This document shows positions 57,045-64,000 of a stretch of 64,000 bases of DNA, piece by piece. The translations under genes were made by a program, and so were the position numbers. The notes beneath the pieces were generated by a model. That model made no database searches, was not told where the DNA came from, and worked only from the letters and a program-made list of their open reading frames with translations. Origin of the DNA: Actinotignum urinale DSM 15805 (GTDB lineage Bacteria; Actinomycetota; Actinomycetes; Actinomycetales; Actinomycetaceae); contig NZ_ATUY01000006.1 in assembly GCF_000420445.1 (NCBI RefSeq), positions 62,001 through 126,000 on the forward strand. Direction: 5' to 3'. Each line of letters begins with the position of its first letter. Position 1 is the stretch's first letter.

Positions 57045-57210
57045 TATTTCTTTACCTACCATTTCGCCTGCCATTTCTCCACCCGTAATTTCGCGCCCAC
57101 TATTTCTCAATCCGCCATTTCACCAGCATTTCGCCCCGTCATTTCACTCGTTTTTTCACCCGCCAATTCACCAACATTTCTCCGTCTGCCACTTCGCACC
57201 GCCATTTCTC
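57045..57210. repeat. Degenerate ~15-bp array
   Basis: About ten imperfect copies of CCGCCATTTCACC(A) spread over 165 bp upstream of the DUF488 gene. Unit length drifts between 13 and 18 bp, so it is an aged array. The remaining part of the 464-bp gap carries the 57318 repeats. Confidence 0.6.
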
Positions 57211-57317
57211 CACACTACTCCTACAACGCAAACTCGAACACACCCTACTACGCCGCTGACGTAACAGAAGCTAACATATACGTGACGGATCGGAACTAGC
57301 TCACACACTAATGAAGC

Positions 57318-57473
57318 GAAGTCCATACGCGCACAAACGATCGGTTAGGACGTAAACTTTTTTCGTTATCTTTAGATGAATTAGGTGAAGTCATACGCGC
57401 ACATACGGTCGGATTGTTGGGTTATTACGCATGCGACGCATGAGGTGAAGTCATACGCGCACAAAGGATTGGA
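57318..57473 (+). repeat. Three direct repeats in the aag leader
   Basis: GAAGTCATACGCGCACAAA-type words at 57318, 57387 and 57447 (69 and 60 bp apart). The last copy runs into the ribosome-site region of aag, so the upstream copies look like duplications of the gene leader. Copies two and three are in frame with aag and read as KSYAH. Confidence 0.8.
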
Positions 57474-57480
57474 GCACCAC

Positions 57481-58281
57481 ATGATTGATTGGAGCCAGCG
57501 CGCGGATGTCCTCGCCCCTCAGCTTTTGGGAAGCGTGCTCACGGACGGTCACGTCGCCATACAGTTCACCGAACTTGAGGCGTATCTGGGGACAACCGAC
57601 CCCGCGTCTCATGCTTTCCGAGGGAAAACTCAACGCAACGCCGCCATGTTTGGCCCGCCCGCGCATCTCTACGTCTACGTTTCTTACGGGATTCACCGCG
57701 CCGGAAACCTTGTGTGTAGCCCGGAGGGCGTTGCGGGTGGGATATTGATGCGCGCAGGTCGCGTTGTCTATGGTGAGGATGAAGCACGACGGCGACGTGC
57801 CTCCGCAACCGCGACGCATGTATGGGAAAATTTGGCGCGCGGCCCAGGAAATCTCGGGCAGGCACTTGGTTTAAGCGAAAAATTTAGTGGCATTGCCCTG
57901 CATGTTCACAACCCCTGTTCCGTTAACGACGCATGTGAATGGTTACGCGCAAAGGAATCTATTACCGTCGAAAACGGACATGAAAGCACAAGTGAACACG
58001 TCGGGAATAAAGACACGCGACTACAAACAAACCCTCCAAACGAAAATGCACCTGAACAGTTACGGACACACAAACTCACCCAACGTACATATGAACAGTT
58101 ACGTGCAGATAGCAACCAGGGCCGGGAAGAGCCGAGATTCGATTTTTTCCCCTGCCTCACGCAGGAGCCACGGATTGCGTGCGGGCCTCGAATCGGGATT
58201 AGCAAAAATGTGGAAGCACCCCTTCGCTTCTGGATTCCCGACGATAAAACCGTGACGCGCCCGCGCGCTATGCCAAGATAA
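57481..58281 (+). CDS. DNA-3-methyladenine glycosylase (Aag/MPG) with an internal insertion
   Basis: Removes alkylated purines from DNA for base-excision repair. 266 residues from ATG 57481 (an in-frame GTG at 57385 lies in repeats). Conserved blocks: ELEAYLGTTDPASHAFRGKT with the catalytic Glu, NAAMFGPPAHLYVYVSYGIH, ARGPGNLGQALGL, and IACGPRIGIS. Between the last two blocks is an ~60-residue polar insert (KDTRLQTNPPNENAPEQLR and similar) absent from ordinary ~200-residue members; a GAACAGTTACG word is duplicated inside it. NUDIX repair-type gene follows on the same strand. Confidence 0.88.
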   Translation: MIDWSQRADVLAPQLLGSVLTDGHVAIQFTELEAYLGTTDPASHAFRGKTQRNAAMFGPPAHLYVYVSYGIHRAGNLVCSPEGVAGGILMRAGRVVYGEDEARRRRASATATHVWENLARGPGNLGQALGLSEKFSGIALHVHNPCSVNDACEWLRAKESITVENGHESTSEHVGNKDTRLQTNPPNENAPEQLRTHKLTQRTYEQLRADSNQGREEPRFDFFPCLTQEPRIACGPRIGISKNVEAPLRFWIPDDKTVTRPRAMPR

Positions 58282-58421
58282 AGCCGCCACTCCAAGCCCG
58301 CAAAACGAGAAGCCCGAAATAAGTGTTCTCGTGCAACAACGCAACAAAACATCAACACAATAACGCAGTAGCGAAACCCGATATGTTGAAATGTCGAATT
58401 AGTCGTCAATAAGATGAAGTG

Positions 58422-58862
58422 ATGAGCACAAAAACTGTTGTTGGGATTGCCTTGGTGGACGATTTCAGCGCACCCACGTACGTCGTAGTAGCCTCGCGAA
58501 AATATCCCGAATGGGCGCGCGGGATGTGGGAGTTCCCGGGCGGAAAAGTCGAAATTGGGGAAACGCCCGAAGAAGCACTACACCGGGAAATTCGCGAGGA
58601 ACTCGGTTGCGAGGTCACCTTGGGCGCGAGAGTGAACAACCCGAATCGTGACGACTCTGCGTGGGACTTAACCTCCCCCGGCCACAATCAGGGCTTACGC
58701 ATGTTTGTTTACCTCGGAAAAGTGTACGACGGAGAACCGCGCGTGGGCTCCTCACACCTAGAATTGCGCAAGCTCACCCCTGAATCTCTGGAAAGCGTTG
58801 AGTGGCTGCCCGGCGACGTGCAAATTCTGCCCCACCTGCGAACCGCACTAGGCTGGGCATAG
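58422..58862 (+). CDS. NUDIX hydrolase, MutT-like
   Basis: 146 residues; start GTG 58419 or ATG 58422, the latter preferred. The Nudix box reads GGKVEIGETPEEALHREIREEL (two pieces), complete with the REIREEL core. ARGMWEFPGGK before it is typical of 8-oxo-dGTP diphosphatases, so oxidised nucleotide sanitation is likely. It lies 140 bp after aag; both fit DNA/nucleotide repair. Confidence 0.9.
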   Translation: MSTKTVVGIALVDDFSAPTYVVVASRKYPEWARGMWEFPGGKVEIGETPEEALHREIREELGCEVTLGARVNNPNRDDSAWDLTSPGHNQGLRMFVYLGKVYDGEPRVGSSHLELRKLTPESLESVEWLPGDVQILPHLRTALGWA

Positions 58863-59019
58863 CAATGTGAAAACGTTGACACGCACCGGGTTAGATAGAA
58901 AACAACAGGTTGAAAATAAAAACGCAACCGAACATCTAACGCGACCCACTGAGCACACACAAAGTCGTGTTTTTACCTTAACGGCGCGCATATCTAACGC
59001 ACTAGACCGGGCATAAAGC

Positions 59020-59052
59020 AGTGTGGGTCTCGCGTTTCGCAAGACCCACACT
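59020..59052. terminator. Strong hairpin between convergent genes
   Basis: AGTGTGGGTCT (59020-59030) pairs with AGACCCACACT (59042-59052), with GCG/CGC-type pairs inside and a TTTC loop. Likely ends both the NUDIX and MFS 3 transcripts. The rest of the 283-bp gap is without a gene. Confidence 0.7.
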
Positions 59053-59145
59053 AGCCAGTTTTCACTTAGTACAACGCGCTATGTGCATCACCAGCGCAAT
59101 CGGCTACATTGCACCGATATTCGTCGTCGTACTACATCGCGAACA

Positions 59146-60564
59146 TTATTCTGCGAAAACAGCTCTGTTGCCACCAAACATCTTGCTAAAGACAACAGAA
59201 ATGACCAAACCGACAAGAGCAATCGCGCCAATAATAATCAGGATATTGGAATTGGACGTTGCCGATCCCTCGTCAAGCGTGATGCCCAGAAGGCTTGATG
59301 AGCCGAAGCCCTCACGCGCAATGAGACTGAAGTAAATAGCGATACCGATGGAGCCGGATGTGTTCATAATCAAATCGAGAACACCAACGCCGCGCCCGTT
59401 TTGTTCCACCGGCAAGGCGTCCGTTGCTGCGTCGTAGATCGGCGTGTACACGGCGGTAAGGCCCGCGATGGCAACACAGGACAGCAACGTCACAAGCACC
59501 AAACCGTTGGAAACCAAGAAGGCGATTCCTGCGTATCCGACAACAAGGCAGATACCTGAAAGAATGATGGTAACTTTACGTCCGAGAGTGTTGACGATTG
59601 GGCCGGAAATCAGCCCCACAACTGTTGCCACGCCGTAAATCACAATGAGACCCACGGTTGTTTGATTTTGGGATGCTTGATAAATATTCGCCGCGATATC
59701 CATGTAAACCGGGACGAAAGCGAAGTTGAAGAAGAAGAACAGGAACTGGATACTGAGAATACCCATGTAGCGCCCGTTGGTAATGAAGCTGAGGTCAATA
59801 AACGGCGTAACACCGAACTTTTGCCCGAACAGCACCCACACAATAAACGCGACGCCAAACACAACCATTGCAATAATAATGGCGTTGGTGAAGGATTCGT
59901 GCATGAAGGCGAAGTAGATGGCGAGGAGGGAAGCGAACACGGCGAATACCGCAATGCCGATAAAATCAATTTTTTCGCCTTTGGCTTTAACATCGGGGGT
60001 GTACTTCACGAGAAGCGGGATGAAGAAAATGGAAATTGCGGGAATGAGGAAGAGGTACTTCCAATCGATCTGTGCGAGATAGCCACCGGCTGCCACGCCA
60101 AAAACTGCTGAAAGGTAGTAAATCGCGTTGAACAGGCCAAGATACACGGCTTTTTCGCGGTCATTCGTGTATTTCACCGCCATAACGAGGTACACGGAAC
60201 CGGCAACCTGACCGCCGGCAACCTGAATAACACGCGCCACAATAATGAGCCAAATATTGCCAGCACCGAAGAAGCCAATGAAGCTTCCCAGAACAAGGGC
60301 GCTCACGCCGATAACCGTCATGTACTTGGGAGAAATGAAATCGCAGAGCGTGCCGTACAGCATACAAACAACGCCCAACACAATTCCGGGGAGCGAGGTA
60401 ACAAGTCCGGCAACCGTCGGGTCAACATTGAGGTCTTTACTAATAGGTTCCAGGACGGAATTGAAGGCCTGGAGCATCAACATGCCGAATGTAAAAACAA
60501 TCAACAAAAGGGGTAGGGCGACTTTTACCCTGCCGCGAATTTCTTGAAATTCTTGTGTTTTCAT
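59146..60564 (-). CDS. MFS transporter 3, probable nucleoside importer
   Basis: 472 residues, about 14 helices. Shares LITSLP/LVTSLPGIVLGVVCMLYGTL, QVAGGQVAGSVYLVMAVKY and GRGVGVLDLIMNTSGSIGIA with MFS 2, so the two are paralogues. It follows nucleoside hydrolase 3 on the same strand with a 26-bp tandem array in the 192-bp gap. The repeated pairing with a hydrolase gene suggests nucleoside uptake. Start ATG 60564 follows GAGAAAGATCC. Confidence 0.87.
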   Translation of the reverse strand: MKTQEFQEIRGRVKVALPLLLIVFTFGMLMLQAFNSVLEPISKDLNVDPTVAGLVTSLPGIVLGVVCMLYGTLCDFISPKYMTVIGVSALVLGSFIGFFGAGNIWLIIVARVIQVAGGQVAGSVYLVMAVKYTNDREKAVYLGLFNAIYYLSAVFGVAAGGYLAQIDWKYLFLIPAISIFFIPLLVKYTPDVKAKGEKIDFIGIAVFAVFASLLAIYFAFMHESFTNAIIIAMVVFGVAFIVWVLFGQKFGVTPFIDLSFITNGRYMGILSIQFLFFFFNFAFVPVYMDIAANIYQASQNQTTVGLIVIYGVATVVGLISGPIVNTLGRKVTIILSGICLVVGYAGIAFLVSNGLVLVTLLSCVAIAGLTAVYTPIYDAATDALPVEQNGRGVGVLDLIMNTSGSIGIAIYFSLIAREGFGSSSLLGITLDEGSATSNSNILIIIGAIALVGLVISVVFSKMFGGNRAVFAE

Positions 60565-60610
60565 GTGGAGTTGGGATCTTTCTCTGAGATGAGGGGGAAT
60601 GGGGGCACAG

Positions 60611-60734
60611 CGCTTGGCTTTCGGCTAGTGCCGGGTCGCTTGGCTTTCGGCTAGTGCCGGGTCGCTTGGCTTTCAGTGCGTGTCCAATCGCTTGGAGCGC
60701 AGTGTTTGCCCGAGCGCTTAAGTATGTGCTTGAG
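60611..60734. repeat. 26-bp tandem array, five copies
   Basis: Units start at 60611, 60637, 60663, 60689 and 60715, each beginning CGCTTGGC/CGCTTRRG; the first two are identical, the rest decay stepwise and the last is partial. It fills the gap between nucleoside hydrolase 3 and MFS 3. Confidence 0.9.
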
Positions 60735-60756
60735 CGCGTGGCATCACAGCGCCCGA

Positions 60757-61722
60757 TTATTGACAGGTTGCCACGAAAGCCTTCAGGCGTTGGAAGAAAC
60801 GCCGGGTGAAACGTTCCGCATCTACCGCGAGCGCCACTTTTGTATTCTTGGGCTGCGAGAGGAGCTTTTCGGGGTTTCCAATAGTGCGCCCGCGCCCTGG
60901 CCCTTCGGTTTCCACCATGAGGTCGATCGGGAAGCATGTGACGAGGCTGGGATCCAAGGCAACGGCCGCGGCGAGCGGATCGTGAAGGTTGCATCCACCT
61001 GCGAATGCGGGATCTACTTCTTCGCTAATATCGATGTAATAATCCGTCATGTCGGCAAGGAATTTCCCGGTTGCTGTGCCGAGGCCACGCAACGCTTCTG
61101 TTTCCTTTTTCGTCATGAGTGCCTGCATGGTAACGTCCAAGCCAATCATGGTTATGTCTGCCGTCGTGCGGAAAACGCGGTCTGATGCGTGCGGATCTTG
61201 GGAAATATTTGCTTCCATGAACATATTGCAGTTGCCGGGTTGTGTGAGGGATCCTCCCATCATCACGACTTTGATTTTGTCGACGATATCCGGTGCTTTT
61301 GCGAAGGCTGCATCAAGGTTGGTGGACGGCCCTGTGGGTACGTAGACGAGTTCGTCTTTGCTGTATGTTCGGGCGGATTCGATAATGAAATCGACCGCGC
61401 TTTTTTCTTGGACGCTAGTTGTTGCTTTAGCCGGTATTTCGATATTTCCCGTTCCGTTTTTTGCGTGGAATATTTCGGAGGATTCGGGAACTTCGTAGCT
61501 TGAGGCATCCGACGGGTGCGAAATACCCTGATATACGGGGATATCGGAGCGTCCAAATAGCTCAAGTAAACGCAGGTCGTTGCTTATGCCCTGCTCAATC
61601 ACAACGTTTCCATACGTTGCCGTAATTCCGATAAGTTCTGCGTCTGGTGAACCTAAAATGTAGACGAGCGCGAGGGTATCGTCGATACCTGTATCCAGAT
61701 CAAGGATTATTTTTTTCCTCAT
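60757..61722 (-). CDS. Nucleoside hydrolase 3
   Basis: 321 residues from ATG 61722 (AAGGGAAAGG ten bases upstream; the frame stays open to 61788 but that part is not conserved-looking). Aspartate cluster DLDTGIDDT, then VPTGPSTNLDAA, VVMMGGSL and NLHDPLAAAVALDP with the catalytic-type His. Close paralogue of hydrolase 2, sharing the Thr after the second Asp and RGRTIGN near the end. Paired with MFS 3. Upstream, the 290-bp leader carries a 23-bp array. Confidence 0.93.
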   Translation of the reverse strand: MRKKIILDLDTGIDDTLALVYILGSPDAELIGITATYGNVVIEQGISNDLRLLELFGRSDIPVYQGISHPSDASSYEVPESSEIFHAKNGTGNIEIPAKATTSVQEKSAVDFIIESARTYSKDELVYVPTGPSTNLDAAFAKAPDIVDKIKVVMMGGSLTQPGNCNMFMEANISQDPHASDRVFRTTADITMIGLDVTMQALMTKKETEALRGLGTATGKFLADMTDYYIDISEEVDPAFAGGCNLHDPLAAAVALDPSLVTCFPIDLMVETEGPGRGRTIGNPEKLLSQPKNTKVALAVDAERFTRRFFQRLKAFVATCQ

Positions 61723-61897
61723 TATCAGCCTTTCCCTTAAGGACAGTAGGGAAGAAATGTGCCATGGGCTCCCAATTGCTCGTGGCACTCAAAAAAAATC
61801 ATATCCTTAAAAAACGCTGAATGGGGAAATTTAACATAGCTAAAAATGTGGCGTTCCGCTTCCCATATTTTTTCTGCATATATCGAGTTAGAAATCT

Positions 61898-61989
61898 ACC
61901 TTTCTCCAGCTAGAACTTCTACATTTCTCCGGTTAGAATTCCTATAATCCTCCGGTTAGAATCCCTACAATTCTCCAGTTAGGGCTTAA
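61898..61989. repeat. 23-bp tandem array, four copies, upstream of nucleoside hydrolase 3
   Basis: Units at 61898, 61921, 61944 and 61967 with consensus ACATTTCTCCRGTTAGAATTCCT. The array lies 176 bp upstream of the hydrolase 3 start and could be a set of regulator-binding sites or a neutral VNTR. Confidence 0.85.
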
Positions 61990-62012
61990 AATCAACCTTT
62001 TCCGGCGCTACA

Positions 62013-62388
62013 TTAAACACATGAAGGATTCCCTAAACCGGCACGCTACAAATCTCGCGTCGTAGATTCCCAACTGGATAACTACCTCTCTATCGCACCC
62101 GCAGTAATAATTGAGGGGCCACGCAGTTGCGGGAAGGTTTACCACTACCGAGACAGTTATGGAAATGAAATCGACGCGATTCTCACACTGCCGGATGGAC
62201 GGTGGGCGGCGGTCGAGGTGAAGCTCAGCGGGCGACGCGCTAGCGAGGCGGCGGAAAACTTGGACTCCATCTTGCGCAATATTGACGGCGAACCGCCTAC
62301 TTTCCGCGCAGTAATCACAGGAACCGGCCCCGTTGCGACGACGAAAAACGGGGTCCACACCTTCCCTCTCGCTCAGTTGCGTCCCTAG
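62013..62388 (+). pseudogene. Internally deleted AAA ATPase/DUF4143 gene
   Basis: An open frame reads RYKSRVVDSQLDNYL, then APAVIIEGPRSCGK, the N-terminus with P-loop of DUF4143-type ATPases, and passes at once into YHYRDSYGNEIDAILTLPDG and WAAVEVKLSGRRASEAAENL, the family's C-terminal PD-(D/E)XK-like domain. About 250-300 residues that normally lie between are missing, and no start codon is in frame. The gene is therefore a deletion remnant; the deletion junction is near GKVYHY. Confidence 0.8.
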
Positions 62389-62397
62389 CCACAGAAA

Positions 62398-62429
62398 AGG
62401 TGGCCCCGCACGCAATTGCAGGGCCACCT
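62398..62429. terminator. Hairpin after the DUF4143 remnant
   Basis: AGGTGGCCC (62398-62406) pairs with GGGCCACCT (62421-62429) around a 14-nt loop. It could serve the remnant or the minus-strand adenine deaminase gene, whose stop is 94 bp away. Confidence 0.55.
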
Positions 62430-62522
62430 CAATATAAAAACTATCGCTAAACAAGCACATACTCACCGCTAAGGAAGCGTATCTTTAACCCTAATTGAGC
62501 GTGTACGTGCTTCGGGCGAAAA

Positions 62523-63527
62523 TTACTTCCCGTACGCCAGGATCTCCTCGCGCAAGGCATTCTTGATTGCCAGAGGTGCCCAGGAAATATCCACGGCGTT
62601 CAAGGACAGCTTGCGCAGGAATTCTTCATCCACGTCGCCCTCGTCGGCAACACGCTGGTAGCAATCCTGGATGTATCCGCCAAAGTATGCCGGGTCATCA
62701 GAATTCACCGTCACCAAAACGCCACGGCCCGCGAGTTCCTTCAACAAATCAACCTTGGAGCTATCAGACACCCACGTATTAGAAATCGGGCAGGATGTAA
62801 GCCCAATACGGTTTTCCACAATGTAATCCACGAGAGCCGGGTTTTCCACAATGTTTGTGCCGTGATCGATGCGCTGAACACGAATATCTTCGATCACCTG
62901 GCGAATATGCTCAATAGAGTTCTTAATATCCACGTCGCAGTGCATGGTCAGCTGGTAGCCTTCCTTGCGGGCACGCGCAAACACCGTAGTAAACTTCGCC
63001 GGCGGATTACCCGTTTCGTCAGAATCCAAGCCGACCCCAACAATCCAATCCTTATAGGGCAGGGACTCCAACAGCGTCGCCATCGCAAACTCTGCCTGGA
63101 AATCACGCAAGAAGCACATCACGAGTTGCGAAGAAACCCCCAGGGTCTGCTCCGCCTCAAGCTGGGCGCGCCTCAAACCGCTAATCACCGTATGGAAGGA
63201 CACCCCGCGCGAAGTATGCGCCTGAGGATCAAAGAACATCTCCACATAACGCACATTTTGCTTGGCAACCTTGCGGAAATACTCCATTGCCAAATCATAG
63301 AAATCTTCAGAAGTGAGAAGAACATTCATGCCGTCGTAATACGCGGCCAAGAATGACGCCAAATCCGTAAACGTGTACGAATTTTTCACTTCCTCTTCAG
63401 TTTTATAGGGAAGCTCCACACCATTACGCTGAGCAAGCCTAAACTTCAAATCCGGTTCAAGCGTGCCCTCAATATGAAGATGAAGCTCAACCTTAGGTAA
63501 ACCGGCAATAAAATCTGTATGTGCCAC
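62523..63527 (-). CDS. Adenine deaminase, Aah1/ADA-fold type
   Basis: 334 residues from a GTG at 63527 behind GAGAGGA. It has the adenosine-deaminase fold but the motifs of the adenine-specific branch: LPKVELHLHIEGTLEP with the zinc His pair H16/H18, SYTFTDLASFLAAYYDG, LTMHCDVD where ADA has HAGE, and VNSDDPAYFGGYI. Adenosine deaminases instead have HVHLDGA and a different final segment. It should convert adenine to hypoxanthine, which fits the nucleoside hydrolase/phosphoribosyltransferase context. Often annotated simply as add. Confidence 0.88.
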   Translation of the reverse strand: MAHTDFIAGLPKVELHLHIEGTLEPDLKFRLAQRNGVELPYKTEEEVKNSYTFTDLASFLAAYYDGMNVLLTSEDFYDLAMEYFRKVAKQNVRYVEMFFDPQAHTSRGVSFHTVISGLRRAQLEAEQTLGVSSQLVMCFLRDFQAEFAMATLLESLPYKDWIVGVGLDSDETGNPPAKFTTVFARARKEGYQLTMHCDVDIKNSIEHIRQVIEDIRVQRIDHGTNIVENPALVDYIVENRIGLTSCPISNTWVSDSSKVDLLKELAGRGVLVTVNSDDPAYFGGYIQDCYQRVADEGDVDEEFLRKLSLNAVDISWAPLAIKNALREEILAYGK

Positions 63528-63761
63528 GAAAAATCCTCTCGCTGGAATCGCTGTACGTACAACAAAATCCGTAAGTTACGTACCTTATATCAACACTAAC
63601 AATTTCGACGACGCAAGACCGTTCTTTTCCACACCTTTAAGGAAAGTTGCGTTCTTTATTCGCATGTTAATAACATGCTTCGAACTCCGTCGTCGTACAA
63701 ACACCTAGGAAAAACCGTGGTGACCCGCAACCGGTAAAGGAAACGGGCCACCGCGAAATAA

Positions 63762-64000
63762 CTACTGGACCGAAATGATGGGGTCAACAACCTTGAAGTC
63801 GATGCAATCAATCAACCCAAGATCCGTCATTGCCCAATCCGGAATCGCTGTGATGGAGAGGAAGAAGAGCTGGATGAAGGGGAACTTCACGTCAGAACCA
63901 AGCTGTTCGTGAGCGGCCTTATCGAGCTTCGCTTCCTCGGCAATCATGTCCTCGGCGGTGATGTCGGCTACCACGCCACCAACAGGGAGCGGGAGGCTGG
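63762..64000 (-). CDS. Adenine deaminase, AdeC type (C-terminal part, runs off the window)
   Basis: 79 codons visible from the right edge. SLPLPVGGVVADITAED, then HEQLGSDVKFPFIQLFFLS and AIPDWAMTDLGLIDCIDFKV match the C-terminus of the amidohydrolase-type adenine deaminase (Ade/AdeC). The start and active site lie outside the window. It is unrelated in sequence to the neighbouring Aah1-type enzyme, though both make hypoxanthine from adenine. Same strand, 234 bp upstream of the Aah1-type gene. Confidence 0.88.
   Translation of the reverse strand, partial: SLPLPVGGVVADITAEDMIAEEAKLDKAAHEQLGSDVKFPFIQLFFLSITAIPDWAMTDLGLIDCIDFKVVDPIISVQ

Noticed and set aside
60611-60734. CRISPR-like array
   Set aside because: Units abut without spacers and decay along the array; no cas genes are present. 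The same applies to the arrays at 26041, 29903 and 61898.

Overview
The window looks like a chromosomal stretch from a moderate-GC actinobacterium (roughly half G+C by eye), most likely an Actinomycetaceae member of the Arcanobacterium type. This is inference from gene content: a DUF3073 protein, an actinobacterial sterol-carrier orthologue, a DUF3618/holin-like pair, a CtpE-like P-type ATPase, actinobacterial tRNA sequences, and a sortase-assembled pilus locus laid out like Actinomyces fimQ-fimP-srtC. No prophage, rRNA operon or CRISPR array is visible.

Layout. 1-10395: ABC exporter half, membrane-anchored HNH nuclease, AI-2E-type transporter, EamA and AEC carriers, a divergent EEP-fold protein, msrB and an MscS channel with a long charged tail. 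10646-10948: tRNA-Glu, tRNA-Asp and tRNA-Phe. 11136-16225: nucleoside hydrolase 1, MFS 1, ribokinase, then small envelope-associated genes. 16501-21302: SCP-like protein, gdhA, purC, purA. 21826-29692: glycogen phosphorylase, cupin, two TPR proteins, nucleoside hydrolase 2 and MFS 2. 30060-46762: mixed metabolism and membrane genes (2-hydroxyacid dehydrogenase, fba, sirtuin, CtpE-like ATPase, YbjQ, CDF exporter, tRNA-Ser, tadA, upp, esterase, LRV protein, uppP, putP). 46846-51887: pilus operon on the minus strand. 52190-54537: mobile-element remnant, then a GntR/YtrA-controlled ABC transporter. 54771-64000: tRNA-Gly, dcd, purine-type phosphoribosyltransferase, DUF488, aag, NUDIX, MFS 3, nucleoside hydrolase 3, a gutted DUF4143 ATPase gene, an Aah1-type adenine deaminase and the C-terminus of an AdeC-type adenine deaminase.

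A strong theme is nucleoside and base salvage. Three nucleoside hydrolases, each beside an MFS transporter, would import and split nucleosides. Ribokinase can take the ribose, Upp the uracil, the two adenine deaminases the adenine, and the 55840 phosphoribosyltransferase the purine base; dcd, purA and purC feed the same pools.

The most interesting feature is the putative pilus-tip gene. Its signal-peptide part and its body lie in different frames, separated by a run of ten C (minus strand), and changing the run by one base restores a single long protein. This looks like a slipped-strand phase switch in the OFF state. Alongside it, many intergenic regions carry their own private tandem array (7 x 12, 10 x 7, 15 x 6, 26 x 5, 23 x 4 and others), several of which appear to be serial copies of the end or leader of the adjacent gene. 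A convergent intergenic region at 32328-32429 holds six copies of a TTTASAGTAG half-site in a repeated inverted pattern that I cannot explain.
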